A stretch of 64,000 nucleotides of DNA. Origin: DASXYG01 sp036502625 (lineage in GTDB: Bacteria; Actinomycetota; Actinomycetes; Streptosporangiales; Streptosporangiaceae). Shown here piece by piece: positions 40,006 to 49,139 of the stretch (positions within the stretch are counted from its first letter, which is position 1; each line of letters opens with the position of its first letter). The stretch covers positions 34,255-98,254 of the forward strand of contig DASXYG010000114.1 of the NCBI GenBank assembly GCA_036502625.1, in the 5' to 3' direction. The notes beneath the pieces were generated by a model. That model was not told where the DNA came from. It ran no database searches and was given only the letters and a program-made list of their open reading frames with translations. The position numbers were made by a program, and so were the translations under genes.

Positions 40006-42036
40006 CTAGGGCCGCGGTCGCGCGGCCCAGATGTTGAACGTCAGGCTCCAGGTGCCGTGCGGCGGGCGGACCAGGCTGCGCGGGTCCTGCCGGGTGTGCA
40101 GCGCCATGACGTGCACGGGCCTGCCGTACGGGCGGACGTCCGAGGCGTCCGCGCCGATCAGCACGGGCCGCCGCCCGGCCGCGCGGATCTTCCGCTCGAC
40201 CCGGTGCACGACCGGCGGCGTGGAGTCGGAGATCCGTCCGGCGGGCACCCCGCACATGCCGCGGACGAGCTGCGTGAACCGGTCGGCGGTGGCCCGCTCC
40301 AGGATCACCACGGCCGAGCGCGGCCCGATCGCCCGGCACATGCCGCGCACGGCGGCCAGCTCCCCGGCGTCGGTGCGCGCGGTGGCCATCCCGATCGACG
40401 TGATCAGCGCGGGCACGCACACCAGCAGCGCGCCCACCGCGGCGGCGCCCCGTACGAGCGCGGTCCGGTGCCCCCGGTCGCGCGCCCACCGCGTGGCCGC
40501 CGCGATCCCCCACACGGCGAGCAGCACCATGCCGGGCAGCACCAGGACGACGAGGCGGCGCGCCGCCCACGGGTGGTCCGGCGTGATCGCCGGGCGGTAC
40601 AGCGTGATCAGCGTCGTCCAGCCGATCATGGCCAGCGGCAGCACCCACCGGACGGCCCGCCCGCGCAGCGCCCGGTACGTCAGCACCGCGGCGGCGGCCG
40701 TCGCGATCATCACGGCGGGCGCCCCGACGTACCAGGCCACCCAGTCGAGGCTCATCTCCGTGTAGACACGCGTGCCGTCGACGGGCAGGTGCAGCACCTT
40801 CTGGAGGTTCGTGACGTACTGCACGGTCAGCACGTCCTCGGGCTTCGCCGGCGGCTGCCGCACGACCATGAAGAACGGCCGCGCCGCCAGCGCCAGCATC
40901 ACGGCGACCACCGCGCCCGCGCAGGCGCCCGGCCCGGCGCGGCGCAGCCACGACGGCAGCCCCTGCCCGGGCCACAGCCGGGCGCGGACCCGCGCGCCCA
41001 CCACGAGCGCGGCCGTGAGCAGGGCGATCACCACGGCGATGCCGAGCATCGGCAGCACCGAGTCGGAGATGCTGCTGAGGTACGGGCGGGAGAAGACGTA
41101 TCCCTCCGCCAGCCCGAGCCCCGCGCCGAGGGCGAGGCCGCCGCCGAGCGGCCACGCCTCGGGCCGCCGCTGGTAGACGAGCAGCCCCGCGTACGCCAGG
41201 ACGGGCAGCACGTCGCGCAGCGCGTCGATCCGGACGAGCACCGTCAGGCCGAGGGCCAGCCCCGCTAGCCCGGCGCGGATCCGGTAGGGCCCGTCGACCA
41301 GGTCGAACGCGTCGAGCAGCAGGCACAGCCCGCCGAACAGCAGGATCTGCGTCAGCGGCTCGCTGTACGCGGACCTGCTGAAGAACTGTTCGGGGAGGGT
41401 GAGCGCGAGGCCGAGCGCGCCCAGCGGCGCCCAGCGCGGCCCGGCCAGCCGCGCCACCAGGCCGCCGAACGCGAGGATGGCCAGCCCGCCGAGCACGACC
41501 GGGGCGAACAGCACCGCGCCGGTGCCGCCGATCCAGTGGGCGGCCGACAGCACCATCGGCAGCCCGGCCATGAACTGCGGGACGACCATGCCGCCGCGCT
41601 GGTAGAAGGCGAGGCTCTCGTACGAGACGCCCGGGTCGTGGCCGAACGCGGCGGCGTCCGGGTGCACGCGGGACGTGCCGTGCTCGGCCAGCCACGTCGT
41701 GAACTGCACGTACGAGGCCGGGTCGCGGCGGACGATGATCTGCTCGGCGTGCACGAGCCCTTGCGTGACGCAGAACACGACGGCGACGGCCAGCACCGCG
41801 AGCGCCGCCCACGACGGCGCGGACGCGCGTTCGGGCAGCCAGCGGACGCCGAGCGGCACGATCAGCACGGCGAGCGGCACCGCGAGAGCGATGACCGGCA
41901 GCGCGGTGAACACGCCGCCGAACAGCATCGGCAGCCCGGCCAGCAGCCAGGCGACCACGAGCAGCGCGGGGACCACGCTCGCCCCGGCCAGCCACCGGTC
42001 GGCGCTCGTCAGCAGGGACGTCGGGCGCGAAACCAT
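40006..42036 (-). CDS. Large polytopic membrane protein, probable GT-C-type glycosyltransferase
   Basis: 676 aa from ATG 42036. A longer reading to 42216 is polar and unlikely. About 13 hydrophobic helices are followed by a C-terminal domain of roughly 130 residues. The first large loop has VRRDPASYVQFTTWLAEHGTSRV and DPGVSYESLAFYQR, with acidic residues in the position typical of GT-C enzymes. FSRSAYSEPLTQILLFGGL fits conserved features of actinobacterial arabinosyl/mannosyl-like transferases, but no defined family is certain. The neighbouring polyprenyl-phosphate transferase could supply its donor. It is divergent from the TIGR03089 gene across a 195-base region. Confidence 0.75.
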   Translation of the reverse strand: MVSRPTSLLTSADRWLAGASVVPALLVVAWLLAGLPMLFGGVFTALPVIALAVPLAVLIVPLGVRWLPERASAPSWAALAVLAVAVVFCVTQGLVHAEQIIVRRDPASYVQFTTWLAEHGTSRVHPDAAAFGHDPGVSYESLAFYQRGGMVVPQFMAGLPMVLSAAHWIGGTGAVLFAPVVLGGLAILAFGGLVARLAGPRWAPLGALGLALTLPEQFFSRSAYSEPLTQILLFGGLCLLLDAFDLVDGPYRIRAGLAGLALGLTVLVRIDALRDVLPVLAYAGLLVYQRRPEAWPLGGGLALGAGLGLAEGYVFSRPYLSSISDSVLPMLGIAVVIALLTAALVVGARVRARLWPGQGLPSWLRRAGPGACAGAVVAVMLALAARPFFMVVRQPPAKPEDVLTVQYVTNLQKVLHLPVDGTRVYTEMSLDWVAWYVGAPAVMIATAAAAVLTYRALRGRAVRWVLPLAMIGWTTLITLYRPAITPDHPWAARRLVVLVLPGMVLLAVWGIAAATRWARDRGHRTALVRGAAAVGALLVCVPALITSIGMATARTDAGELAAVRGMCRAIGPRSAVVILERATADRFTQLVRGMCGVPAGRISDSTPPVVHRVERKIRAAGRRPVLIGADASDVRPYGRPVHVMALHTRQDPRSLVRPPHGTWSLTFNIWAARPRP

Positions 42037-42231
42037 CGCCCGTGAGCGTAGCGAGAAGATCGCCGGCCGCCGCCACGACCGACCAGTAGGCGTCCGAACG
42101 TTGAAGGAATCCGTAACCGCCGTGAACTGGCGCGCGGCACCGCTTTCCGTACGACGGGACGGATGCTGTGGGATTTCTGACGTGGCGCCCGGCGTCGCCT
42201 CCGCTCCGGCTATCACCTAGCTTTGTGCGGC

Positions 42232-43020
42232 ATGAGTGGCGACACACCCGCCGACCTGCTGCGTGAGGCCGTAAGCCGGGATTCGGCCCGGCCGTTCCTG
42301 ACCCACTACGACGACGCACTGGGCAGCCGCGTGGAGCTGTCGTACGCGACGTTCGACAACTGGGTGGCGAAGACGGCGAACCTGCTGGTCGACGAGTTCG
42401 GCGCGGACCCCGGCGACGAGGTGGCGCTGGCGCTGCCCGCCCACTGGCAGACGGCCGTGTGGCTGTTCGCCTGCTGGTCGGCCGGGCTGGTCGCCCGCCC
42501 GGTGCCGGACGGCTCGGCCGAGGTGCCCGGGGCGCGGGTGGTGGCCACCGACGCGGCCCGGCTCGACGCCGCGCTCGCGTCCGGAGCCGAGGAGGTCGTG
42601 GCCCTGTCGCTGCACCCGCTCGGCGCGCCACTGGAGCACTGCCCACCCCCCGCGGTCGACTACGCCACGCAGGTTCGCGGACACGGTGATCAATTTGTTA
42701 CCTATACTCGGGTCGGCCCCGAAGCGCCCGCCCTCGCCCTCGAAGGACGCGGATTCTCCGGCGGCGAGCTCGCCGAAGCGGCGCGCTCGGCGGCGGAGCG
42801 GTTCGGCCTCACCTCGGCGGATCGGATATACGCCCAGGTGAGCATGGCCACGTACGACGACATCGTCGACGCGCTGCTCGCCCCGATGGCGGCCGGAACA
42901 TCGGTCGTCTTCGGCACGAATGATGGCGTGGATACACTCGACGGACGTTTCTCCACAGAAAGGATCACGGCGACGGTCGGCAAGCTTGCGGAATCTGCGC
43001 CCGCGCGGCGCCTTCGCTGA
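42232..43020 (+). CDS. TIGR03089 family protein (truncated AMP-binding-like)
   Basis: 262 aa from ATG 42232 (GTG 42223 would add three residues). The sequence resembles the N-terminal part of acyl-adenylating enzymes: RPFLTHYDDALGSRVELSYATFDNWVAKTANLLVDEFGADPGDEVALALP and WSAGLVARPVP. It lacks the ATP-binding SGTTG loop and the catalytic C-terminal lid. This is the actinobacteria-specific TIGR03089 family, usually found beside an LCP gene, as here (17 bases upstream). Adenylation activity is improbable; the function is unknown. TAGCTT 7 bases before the ATG could be the -10 of a leaderless mRNA. Confidence 0.85.
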   Translation: MSGDTPADLLREAVSRDSARPFLTHYDDALGSRVELSYATFDNWVAKTANLLVDEFGADPGDEVALALPAHWQTAVWLFACWSAGLVARPVPDGSAEVPGARVVATDAARLDAALASGAEEVVALSLHPLGAPLEHCPPPAVDYATQVRGHGDQFVTYTRVGPEAPALALEGRGFSGGELAEAARSAAERFGLTSADRIYAQVSMATYDDIVDALLAPMAAGTSVVFGTNDGVDTLDGRFSTERITATVGKLAESAPARRLR

Positions 43021-43036
43021 CCTAACCTCTGACCCG

Positions 43037-44479
43037 ATGACCCCCCCGAAAGTCCGCCATGCCGGCGGCCCCCCGAGAAACCGCGTGCCGTATGGCGCTC
43101 GCGCGCCGCGTCGCGGCGGCCTGCTGCCGTGGCTCGCGTGGGGTTCCATTGTGATGACGGCCGTCCTGGTCGCCGGGTGCCTCAGCGCGTATGCCGCGTA
43201 CCGGAAGCTCTACGGCAACATCACCCACGAGAGCGTGACCGGGAAGCTGGGCAAGCGCCCGCCGAAGATCGGCAAGGCGACGAACGTCCTGGTCCTCGGC
43301 TCCGACTCCCGCTCCGGCAAGGACGCGAAGTACGGCAAGGCCGACGGCGAGCGGTCCGACACGCTGATCGTGCTGCACCTCTCACCCGACGGCAAACAGG
43401 CCGTGGGCATGAGCTTCCCGCGCGACTCCATGGTGCAGCTCCCGTCCTGCAAGACCACGAAGGGCGGCACCGCGCCCGCCCACCTCGGCATGATCAACGA
43501 GGCGTTCTCCGAGGGCGGCCCGGCCTGCTCGTGGAAGACCATCGAGTCGCTGACGGGCGTCCACATCGACCACTTCGTCAAGGTCGACTTCTCCGGGTTC
43601 AAAGGAATGGTCAACGCCCTCGGCGGGGTCGAGGTCTGCCTGCCGACGGCCGTGCACGACCGCGACTCCCACCTGGACCTCTCCGCGGGCCGCCACATCG
43701 TGAAGGGCGAGCAGGCCCTGGCGTACGTCCGCAACCGGCACGGCCTCGGCGACGGCTCCGACCTCGGCCGCATCAAGCGCCAGCAGTTGTTCATGTCGTC
43801 GATCGTCAAGAAGGTCACCGACGGCGGGCTGCTGGCCAGCCCTACGAAGCTGTTCAACTTCCTCGACGCCGCCACGAAGTCCGTGACCACCGACGACGGC
43901 CTGGACATCTCCGAGATCAAGAAGCTCGCGGGCAGCGTCCAGGGCATGAGCGCGGGCAAGGTCAAGTTCGTCACGGTGCCGAACGAGGCGTACCCCGCCG
44001 ACCCGAACCGCGTGCAGTTCGCGCAGCCGCTCGCCGGCCAGCTCTTCGACGCGATCAAGAACGACAACATCGCGAAGGCCGACAACTCGGTGAAGAAGAA
44101 GTCCACGACGACCCCCGCCAAGCCGACGATCCCCGCCGCCCAGATCCAGGTACGGGTCCTCAACGGCACCGGGCACGCCGGGCTGGCCGCCACCGTCGCC
44201 GACGCCCTCAAGGCCAAGGGCTTCAAGGTCGTCAAGGTCGGCAACACCCCGAAGGCCGGCGTCACGAAGTCGACGCTGCGCTACGGCCCGTCCGGCGCGA
44301 AGGCCATGCCGACGCTCCAGCAGGACCTCAAGACGGTCACGCCGAAGTCGGTCTCCTCGCTGCACACCGGCCGCCTCGACCTCGTCATCGGCAACGACTG
44401 GGGCGGCCTCAAGGGCGGCGACATCCCGTCCAACATCGGCGGCGTCCAGGCCAACACGAACATCTGCAAGAGCAACTAG
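43037..44479 (+). CDS. LytR-CpsA-Psr family cell-wall glycopolymer ligase with LytR_C domain
   Basis: 480 aa from ATG 43037. Residues 1-34 are basic and cytoplasmic; one helix lies at about 35-55. The LCP domain (about 80-240) has NVLVLGSDSR, GERSDTLIVLHL, GMSFPRDSMV (Arg and Asp of the pyrophosphate/Mg site) and the later YVRNRHGLGDGSDLGRIKRQQ. A LytR_C domain follows at about 370-460 (QVRVLNGTGHAGLAATVADALKAKGF). LCP enzymes transfer polyprenyl-linked polymers such as teichoic acid or arabinogalactan to peptidoglycan. It lies at the edge of the glycosyltransferase region. A candidate -10 (TAACCT, 43023-43028) lies 8 bases before the ATG. Confidence 0.94.
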   Translation: MTPPKVRHAGGPPRNRVPYGARAPRRGGLLPWLAWGSIVMTAVLVAGCLSAYAAYRKLYGNITHESVTGKLGKRPPKIGKATNVLVLGSDSRSGKDAKYGKADGERSDTLIVLHLSPDGKQAVGMSFPRDSMVQLPSCKTTKGGTAPAHLGMINEAFSEGGPACSWKTIESLTGVHIDHFVKVDFSGFKGMVNALGGVEVCLPTAVHDRDSHLDLSAGRHIVKGEQALAYVRNRHGLGDGSDLGRIKRQQLFMSSIVKKVTDGGLLASPTKLFNFLDAATKSVTTDDGLDISEIKKLAGSVQGMSAGKVKFVTVPNEAYPADPNRVQFAQPLAGQLFDAIKNDNIAKADNSVKKKSTTTPAKPTIPAAQIQVRVLNGTGHAGLAATVADALKAKGFKVVKVGNTPKAGVTKSTLRYGPSGAKAMPTLQQDLKTVTPKSVSSLHTGRLDLVIGNDWGGLKGGDIPSNIGGVQANTNICKSN

Positions 44480-44528
44480 CCGTACGCGACCGGTTCCGCG
44501 CCGCGCGAGGCCCCGGCGGCGGCGCGGC

Positions 44529-45776
44529 TCAGGAGGTCAGCTCGGCGCCCTTCTTGTCGGGGATGAGGAACATCATCAGCATGTCCAGCGCGTACAGGAC
44601 GGCGAGCAGGGCGATCGCGGTGCCGAGGCCGTGGGCGGCGGCGATGATGGCGAACACGATGGGGGCGAATCCGCCGATCGCGCGGCCCGCGTTGAACAGC
44701 ACGTTCTCCGCCGTGGCGCGCGCCGCCGTCGGGTACAGCTCGGCCATCAGCGCGCCGTAGCCGCCGAGCATGCCGTTGACGAAGATCCCCATGACGGCGC
44801 CGAAGATGAGCAGCACGTTCGGGTTCGAGAGCTGGCTGTAGACGAGGACGGAGACGATCGCCCCGGCCTGGAAGATCCAGAAGGCGGGGCGGCGGCCGAT
44901 GCGGTCGGCGAGGTTGCCGAAGACGTACATGCCGGCCGCCATGCCGACGATCGTCACGGCCGTCCAGATGCCCGACTTGCTCAGGCTGAACCCGAACTTG
45001 TCGGCCAGGAAGCTGGGCAGCCACGTCATGATCCCGTAGTAGCCCCAGGTCTGCACCGAGCACAGCACCAGCAGCGCGATGCTGGCCCGGGTGGTGCGCG
45101 CGTCGGCGAACAGCAGCCGGATCGGGAAGCCGTGGAACCCCTTCGGCCGGTGCGCGCGGCGGAACTTCTCCGGCTCCTTGAGGTTCGCGCGCAGGAAGAA
45201 CGCGATGATCGCGGGGATGGCGCCCAGCGCGAACAGCGCCCGCCAGCCCCACGCCTCGATGATCGGCCCGGCCAGCAGCGTGCCGATCAGCACGCCCGCC
45301 TGCCCGCCGATGCCCACCCAGGACGTGGCGCGGGCGCGCAGCCGGGCCGGCCACGCCTCCGCGACCAGCGCCATCCCGACGCCGAACTCGCCGCCGAGGC
45401 CGATGCCCGCGATGAACCGGTAGATCGACAGGTCGACGTAGCCGCGGGCCAGCGCGGTCAGCCCGGTGAACAGCGCGAAGATCACGATGGACCAGGTCAG
45501 CGTGCGCACCCGGCCGAAGTAGTCGCCGAGGATGCCGAACAGGAAGCCGCCGACGACCGCGCCGATCAGCGTCAGCGTCGCCAGCGAGCCGGCCTGCGGT
45601 TTTGAGAGTGTCAGGTCCGAACTGATCGCGACCAGCGCGAACCCGATCGTCAGGTTGTCCATGCCGTCGACGCCGTAGCCGACGGCGGACGCGACCAGTG
45701 CCTTCCGCGCGTACGTGTCCGGGCGGTCGGCGCTCTGCGTCGCGCCCGGCGCCGGCGCGGGCTCCTGCTCAGCCAT
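44529..45776 (-). CDS. MFS transporter, metabolite:H+ symporter type
   Basis: 415 aa from ATG 45776 with GAGGGAA upstream. Twelve hydrophobic helices. The loop 2-3 signature is GDYFGRVRTLTW, with its second copy NLADRIGRRPAFW in the C-terminal half. The segment YRFIAGIGLGGEFGVGMALVAEAWPARLRARATS is typical of the sugar/metabolite:H+ symporter groups (SHS/AAHS/MHS). Substrate unknown. It is divergent from a nucleoside phosphorylase gene, so nucleosides or a carboxylate are possible; this rests only on neighbourhood. Confidence 0.88.
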   Translation of the reverse strand: MAEQEPAPAPGATQSADRPDTYARKALVASAVGYGVDGMDNLTIGFALVAISSDLTLSKPQAGSLATLTLIGAVVGGFLFGILGDYFGRVRTLTWSIVIFALFTGLTALARGYVDLSIYRFIAGIGLGGEFGVGMALVAEAWPARLRARATSWVGIGGQAGVLIGTLLAGPIIEAWGWRALFALGAIPAIIAFFLRANLKEPEKFRRAHRPKGFHGFPIRLLFADARTTRASIALLVLCSVQTWGYYGIMTWLPSFLADKFGFSLSKSGIWTAVTIVGMAAGMYVFGNLADRIGRRPAFWIFQAGAIVSVLVYSQLSNPNVLLIFGAVMGIFVNGMLGGYGALMAELYPTAARATAENVLFNAGRAIGGFAPIVFAIIAAAHGLGTAIALLAVLYALDMLMMFLIPDKKGAELTS

Positions 45777-45849
45777 GCGTTCCCTCGATAGATTCCGTGT
45801 GACAGATAAGGTGATTCTAGGAGACGAAAGATCCGAAAGGCGGTATGAG

Positions 45850-46614
45850 ATGGGCCGCAGTGCGGCGCGCCCCTGGGTCGACGGCAGACCGCCGCACCTC
45901 CCGGCATCGCGCGGCCAGATCCCCGAGGTCTGCCTGCTCCCCGGCGACCCCGCGCGGGTGGACATGGCGGCCGAGGTGCTGACCGGGTTCGCGATACTCG
46001 GCCAGAACCGGGAGTTCCGCATCGGAGTCGGCCGATATCACGACACGGAAGTCGCGGTGTGCTCGACCGGCATCGGCGGCCCGTCCACCGAGATCGCCGT
46101 GGTCGAGCTGGCCGGGCTCGGCGTGCGCACGGTGATCCGGGTCGGCGGCATGGGCGCGCTGCGCGCCGACCTCGCACCCGGCACCGTCGGCATCGTGCGG
46201 TCCGCCGTACGCGAGGGCGGCGCCGCCCGCCACTACCTCCCGCCGGACGAGCCCGCCGTGCCCGACCCCGCCGTCAGTGCCGCGCTCGCCGAGGCGGCCG
46301 CGGCGTACGGGCGGCCGAGCCGGGAGATCACCGTGCTGTCCACCGACGCCTACTACCTCGGCCAGGGCCGCCCGGTCGACGGGCTCGCCGACCGCGCCGC
46401 CGACCGCCTGGCCTACGTGCGCGGCCTGGGCGTGGACGGCATGGACATGGAGGCCGAGACCGTCCTCGCGGTGGGCGGCGCGGTCGGCCTGGCCGCGGGC
46501 GCCGCGCTGATCGTGCACGCCAACCGCGCCACCGACGCGTGGCTGGAGGACTACGCCGACCCGCAGCTCGACGTCCTCCGCATCGCCGCCGAGGCGGCCA
46601 CCCGGCTCGCCTGA
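45850..46614 (+). CDS. Nucleoside phosphorylase (uridine phosphorylase-like, PNP/UDP family)
   Basis: 254 aa from ATG 45850. NP-I fold motifs: VCLLPGDPARVDMAAEVL (phosphate site), VCSTGIGGPSTEIAVVEL, VIRVGGMGALRADLAPGTVGIV, YLGQGRPVD and GMDMEAETVLAVGG (purine/ribose-binding Met-Glu pair). It would split nucleosides into base and ribose-1-phosphate in salvage. Length and motifs fit the uridine phosphorylase side of the family, but base specificity is not certain. It is divergent from the MFS transporter with a 73-base gap. Confidence 0.88.
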   Translation: MGRSAARPWVDGRPPHLPASRGQIPEVCLLPGDPARVDMAAEVLTGFAILGQNREFRIGVGRYHDTEVAVCSTGIGGPSTEIAVVELAGLGVRTVIRVGGMGALRADLAPGTVGIVRSAVREGGAARHYLPPDEPAVPDPAVSAALAEAAAAYGRPSREITVLSTDAYYLGQGRPVDGLADRAADRLAYVRGLGVDGMDMEAETVLAVGGAVGLAAGAALIVHANRATDAWLEDYADPQLDVLRIAAEAATRLA

Positions 46615-46636
46615 CCGGCGGCGGCCCCGGCACGGC

Positions 46637-48151
46637 TCAGAACAGCCGGTACATCCGGGACCACAGCGCGGGCCAGGCCGCGCGCGGCGCCGTGCACACG
46701 CGGATCGGGACGTTCTTGTTCGTGCCGGCCGCGCCGTTCGGCGTTCCGGGGGCCGTCGCGGCCGTACGGACCTCGCCGAACGCGCGGCGCAGCGGCGCCG
46801 GGGAGCCGCCGACGTACACGACGGTGGTGGTGCCGGACGGCGGCGGGCCGAAGTACCAGAAACCGCGGTTGGGGCTGTAGGCGCGCGCGGGCAGGCCGTC
46901 GCGCGGCCCGAACCTCTCCACCGCCGCCGCCTGGAAGTACATGTCGGCGACGATCGCGGTGTGCGCGCGCTCGGCGGCCGGCAGGCTCCGGTAGACGCGC
47001 GCCGTGGTGGCCACCAGGTTGGGCCAGCCGCCGCTGAGCGCGGTGTTCGCGCCGCCGGGCGACGCGGTGGACGGCAGCACAGTGCCGACGACGGTCAGCA
47101 CGGCGGAGATCGCGCAGACCGGCCATGTGGGGATCCACCGCCACCAGCGCGCCACCGTCCGCCGCTCGAACTCCGCGGCGCCGGCCGCCCAGCACACGGC
47201 GTACAGGCCCATCGCGTACAGGAAGCTGCCGCCGGTGACCGCGAACAGCAGGGTCGTGCCCACCACGGCCCACCCGGCGCACCGGTACGGGCGCAGCTCG
47301 GGCCCGCGCAGCAGCCGCCACACGCCGTAGCAGCCGAGCACCGCGCCGGGGATGCCCGCGCCGATGATCGCGGCGGGCACGAACCAGTACGGCTCGCCGA
47401 TGATCTTCGCGCCCGCGCCGAGGACCTTCGTCATCTCCAGTTGCGGCCACCCGTTGCGGGCCTGCCACACGACGCCGGGCGCCATGGTCACGGCCACGAT
47501 GGCCGCGCCGGCCCACAGCAGCGGCCGGGTCAGCAGCCGCCGCGGCCCCACCGCGAGGACGCTGACGGCCAGCACCGCGAGCAGCCCGCCGATGAGGTAC
47601 TTGACCTGCACGTCGACCGCGATGACCAGGCCGAGCGCGAGCAGTAGCCGGTCGTCGGGGCGGCCCGCCGCGTTCTGCCGCAGCCAGCGGACCAGGAGCC
47701 AGAACGCCACCGCCCACAGCACCGGGTCGATGGTGTACGTCGCGAGGTAGTGGCCGAGCGCCAGCGCCACCGGGGCGAGCGCCTGCGCCACGGCGGCCAG
47801 CACCTGGGCGCGGCGCCCACCGCCGAACTCGCGCGCGATCGCCGCGCTGACCAGCACGGCCGCCGCGGCGGTCACGGCCACGGGCAGCCGCAGCACCACC
47901 ACCGACCCGCCGCCGACCGCGTCCATCATCCGGGCGAGCAGCGGCACCAGCGGCGGCTGGTCGGCGTACCCCCAGGAGGGCCGGTGGCCGGCCGCGATGA
48001 AGTACAGCTCGTCGGCCATGTAGCCGCCGCGGCCGGCGATCGCGACCAGCAGCGCCGCGGTCGCCGCCGCCACGGCGGCCACCGGGCGCCAGGCGTACGG
48101 ACGCGTCGTCTCCGCGGGGAGTTCCCTGTCCTGCACGGTCGGCACGGTCAT
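46637..48151 (-). CDS. ArnT/PMT-like (GT39/GT83) membrane glycosyltransferase
   Basis: 504 aa from ATG 48151. The first loop motif GRGGYMADELYFIAAGHRPSWGYADQPPLVPLLARM has the acidic DE pair of GT-C enzymes of the PMT_2 family. About ten helices follow, then a soluble domain of about 130 residues near YFQAAAVERFGPRDGLPARAYSPNRGFWYFGPP. These enzymes transfer sugars from polyprenyl-phosphate donors to lipids or proteins outside the membrane. It is adjacent to no dedicated partner; donor and acceptor unknown. Confidence 0.88.
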   Translation of the reverse strand: MTVPTVQDRELPAETTRPYAWRPVAAVAAATAALLVAIAGRGGYMADELYFIAAGHRPSWGYADQPPLVPLLARMMDAVGGGSVVVLRLPVAVTAAAAVLVSAAIAREFGGGRRAQVLAAVAQALAPVALALGHYLATYTIDPVLWAVAFWLLVRWLRQNAAGRPDDRLLLALGLVIAVDVQVKYLIGGLLAVLAVSVLAVGPRRLLTRPLLWAGAAIVAVTMAPGVVWQARNGWPQLEMTKVLGAGAKIIGEPYWFVPAAIIGAGIPGAVLGCYGVWRLLRGPELRPYRCAGWAVVGTTLLFAVTGGSFLYAMGLYAVCWAAGAAEFERRTVARWWRWIPTWPVCAISAVLTVVGTVLPSTASPGGANTALSGGWPNLVATTARVYRSLPAAERAHTAIVADMYFQAAAVERFGPRDGLPARAYSPNRGFWYFGPPPSGTTTVVYVGGSPAPLRRAFGEVRTAATAPGTPNGAAGTNKNVPIRVCTAPRAAWPALWSRMYRLF

Positions 48152-48209
48152 GGGTCGAGACTGTCAGTGAGCGTCCGGTACCGCTTCGGTCATGAGGCTG
48201 GCGTGTCCC

Positions 48210-48244
48210 CGACGAAAGACACATCGTGGGGGCGACTTTCGTCG
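48210..48244 (-). terminator. Inverted repeat after the hmg-region IclR gene
   Basis: CGACGAAAG (48210-48218) pairs with CTTTCGTCG (48236-48244) around a 17-base loop, about 25 bases past the IclR stop codon. There is no U-tract. It could terminate IclR transcripts before they enter the promoter of the glycosyltransferase gene, or serve as an operator for the latter. Confidence 0.4.
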
Positions 48245-48268
48245 ATCGGGCAGGTCACGCCGCGGGGT

Positions 48269-48985
48269 TCAGGCGCGTGTGGTCAGCGCGGCGGTGGCGG
48301 CCGCGGCGGCCTCGGTAACCGGCGGCGCGAAGTGGTGCTCGGAGGTGAACCGGGCGGCCGGGGTGACGATGCCGATGCTGGCGATGGGCGCGCCCGCCGT
48401 GCCGAAGATGGGGGCGGACACGCCGCAGACGCCCGGCTGGAACTCGTGCGCCGACTGGGCGTAGCCGCGGCCGCGGATGGCCGCCAGCCGGGTGCGGAGC
48501 ACGGCGGGGTCGCGTACGGCGTCGACGGCGCGGCGCGCCTGCGCGTCGTCGGACCAGGCCAGGATGGCGAGGCCGGCCGCGGCGACGGTCAGCGGGTGGT
48601 GGATGCCGGGGTGGTAGTCGATCGTCACCATGGTGCGGCCGGCGCGGTACTGGTCGACGGCTACGGCCTCGGCGCCGTCGCGGATCGTGAGGATCGCCGT
48701 CTCGTCGAGGTCCTCCGCGAGGCCAGCGAGCAGCGGCGCCGCGACGTCGCGCAGCCGCGCCTCGACCTGGTTGGCCAGGTCGAACAGGGCGACGCCGAGC
48801 GCGTAGCGCGCGTCCGGGCCGCGGTGGACGAAGCCGTGGTCGCGCAGTGTGGCCAGCAGGCGGTGGGCGACCGTACGGGGGACGCCGAGGCGGTGGGCGA
48901 GCTCGGCGACCGTGCCGGGGCCGCGGGCGCCGATCTCGGTGAGCAGGCGCAACGCGTGGTCGACGGTCTTCGAGGTCTCCGTCAT
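48269..48985 (-). CDS. IclR-family regulator, probably of homogentisate genes
   Basis: 238 aa from ATG 48985 with GGGAG upstream; a reading to 49081 has no family-like residues. Winged helix: KTVDHALRLLTEIGARGPGTVAELAHRLGVPRTVAHRLLATLRDHGFV. Effector domain: DETAILTIRDGAEAVAVDQYRAGRTMVTIDYHPGIHHPLTVAAAGLAILA and GYAQSAHEFQPGVCGVSAPIFG. It is divergent from hmgA-fahA with palindromes in between, so control of homogentisate catabolism and of itself is the natural inference. Confidence 0.9.
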   Translation of the reverse strand: MTETSKTVDHALRLLTEIGARGPGTVAELAHRLGVPRTVAHRLLATLRDHGFVHRGPDARYALGVALFDLANQVEARLRDVAAPLLAGLAEDLDETAILTIRDGAEAVAVDQYRAGRTMVTIDYHPGIHHPLTVAAAGLAILAWSDDAQARRAVDAVRDPAVLRTRLAAIRGRGYAQSAHEFQPGVCGVSAPIFGTAGAPIASIGIVTPAARFTSEHHFAPPVTEAAAAATAALTTRA

Positions 48986-49072
48986 CGCTCCCGGCCCTTC
49001 TGGGTTATCCACAGGCCCGCCGGATGTTCCTTGACGCGGCGGGCCGCGGCACCGGACGATTGACCCGTTATC

Positions 49073-49119
49073 CGGATGCACTGCATCCGATTATCGGACA
49101 CCGTACGGCGCGCCGTACG
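49073..49119. promoter_or_regulatory. Two palindromes in the IclR-hmgA divergent region
   Basis: CGGATGCA-C-TGCATCCG (49073-49089) is a perfect 8-1-8 dyad. CGTACGGCGCGCCGTACG (49102-49119) is a perfect 18-base palindrome. Both lie between the divergent IclR and hmgA starts; TTGACC (49060-49065) is a possible -35 next to the first. The first dyad is the better candidate IclR operator; the second may instead reflect the genome's CCGTACGG excess. Confidence 0.5.
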
Positions 49120-49139
49120 ACCACGGCAAGGAGAATCGG

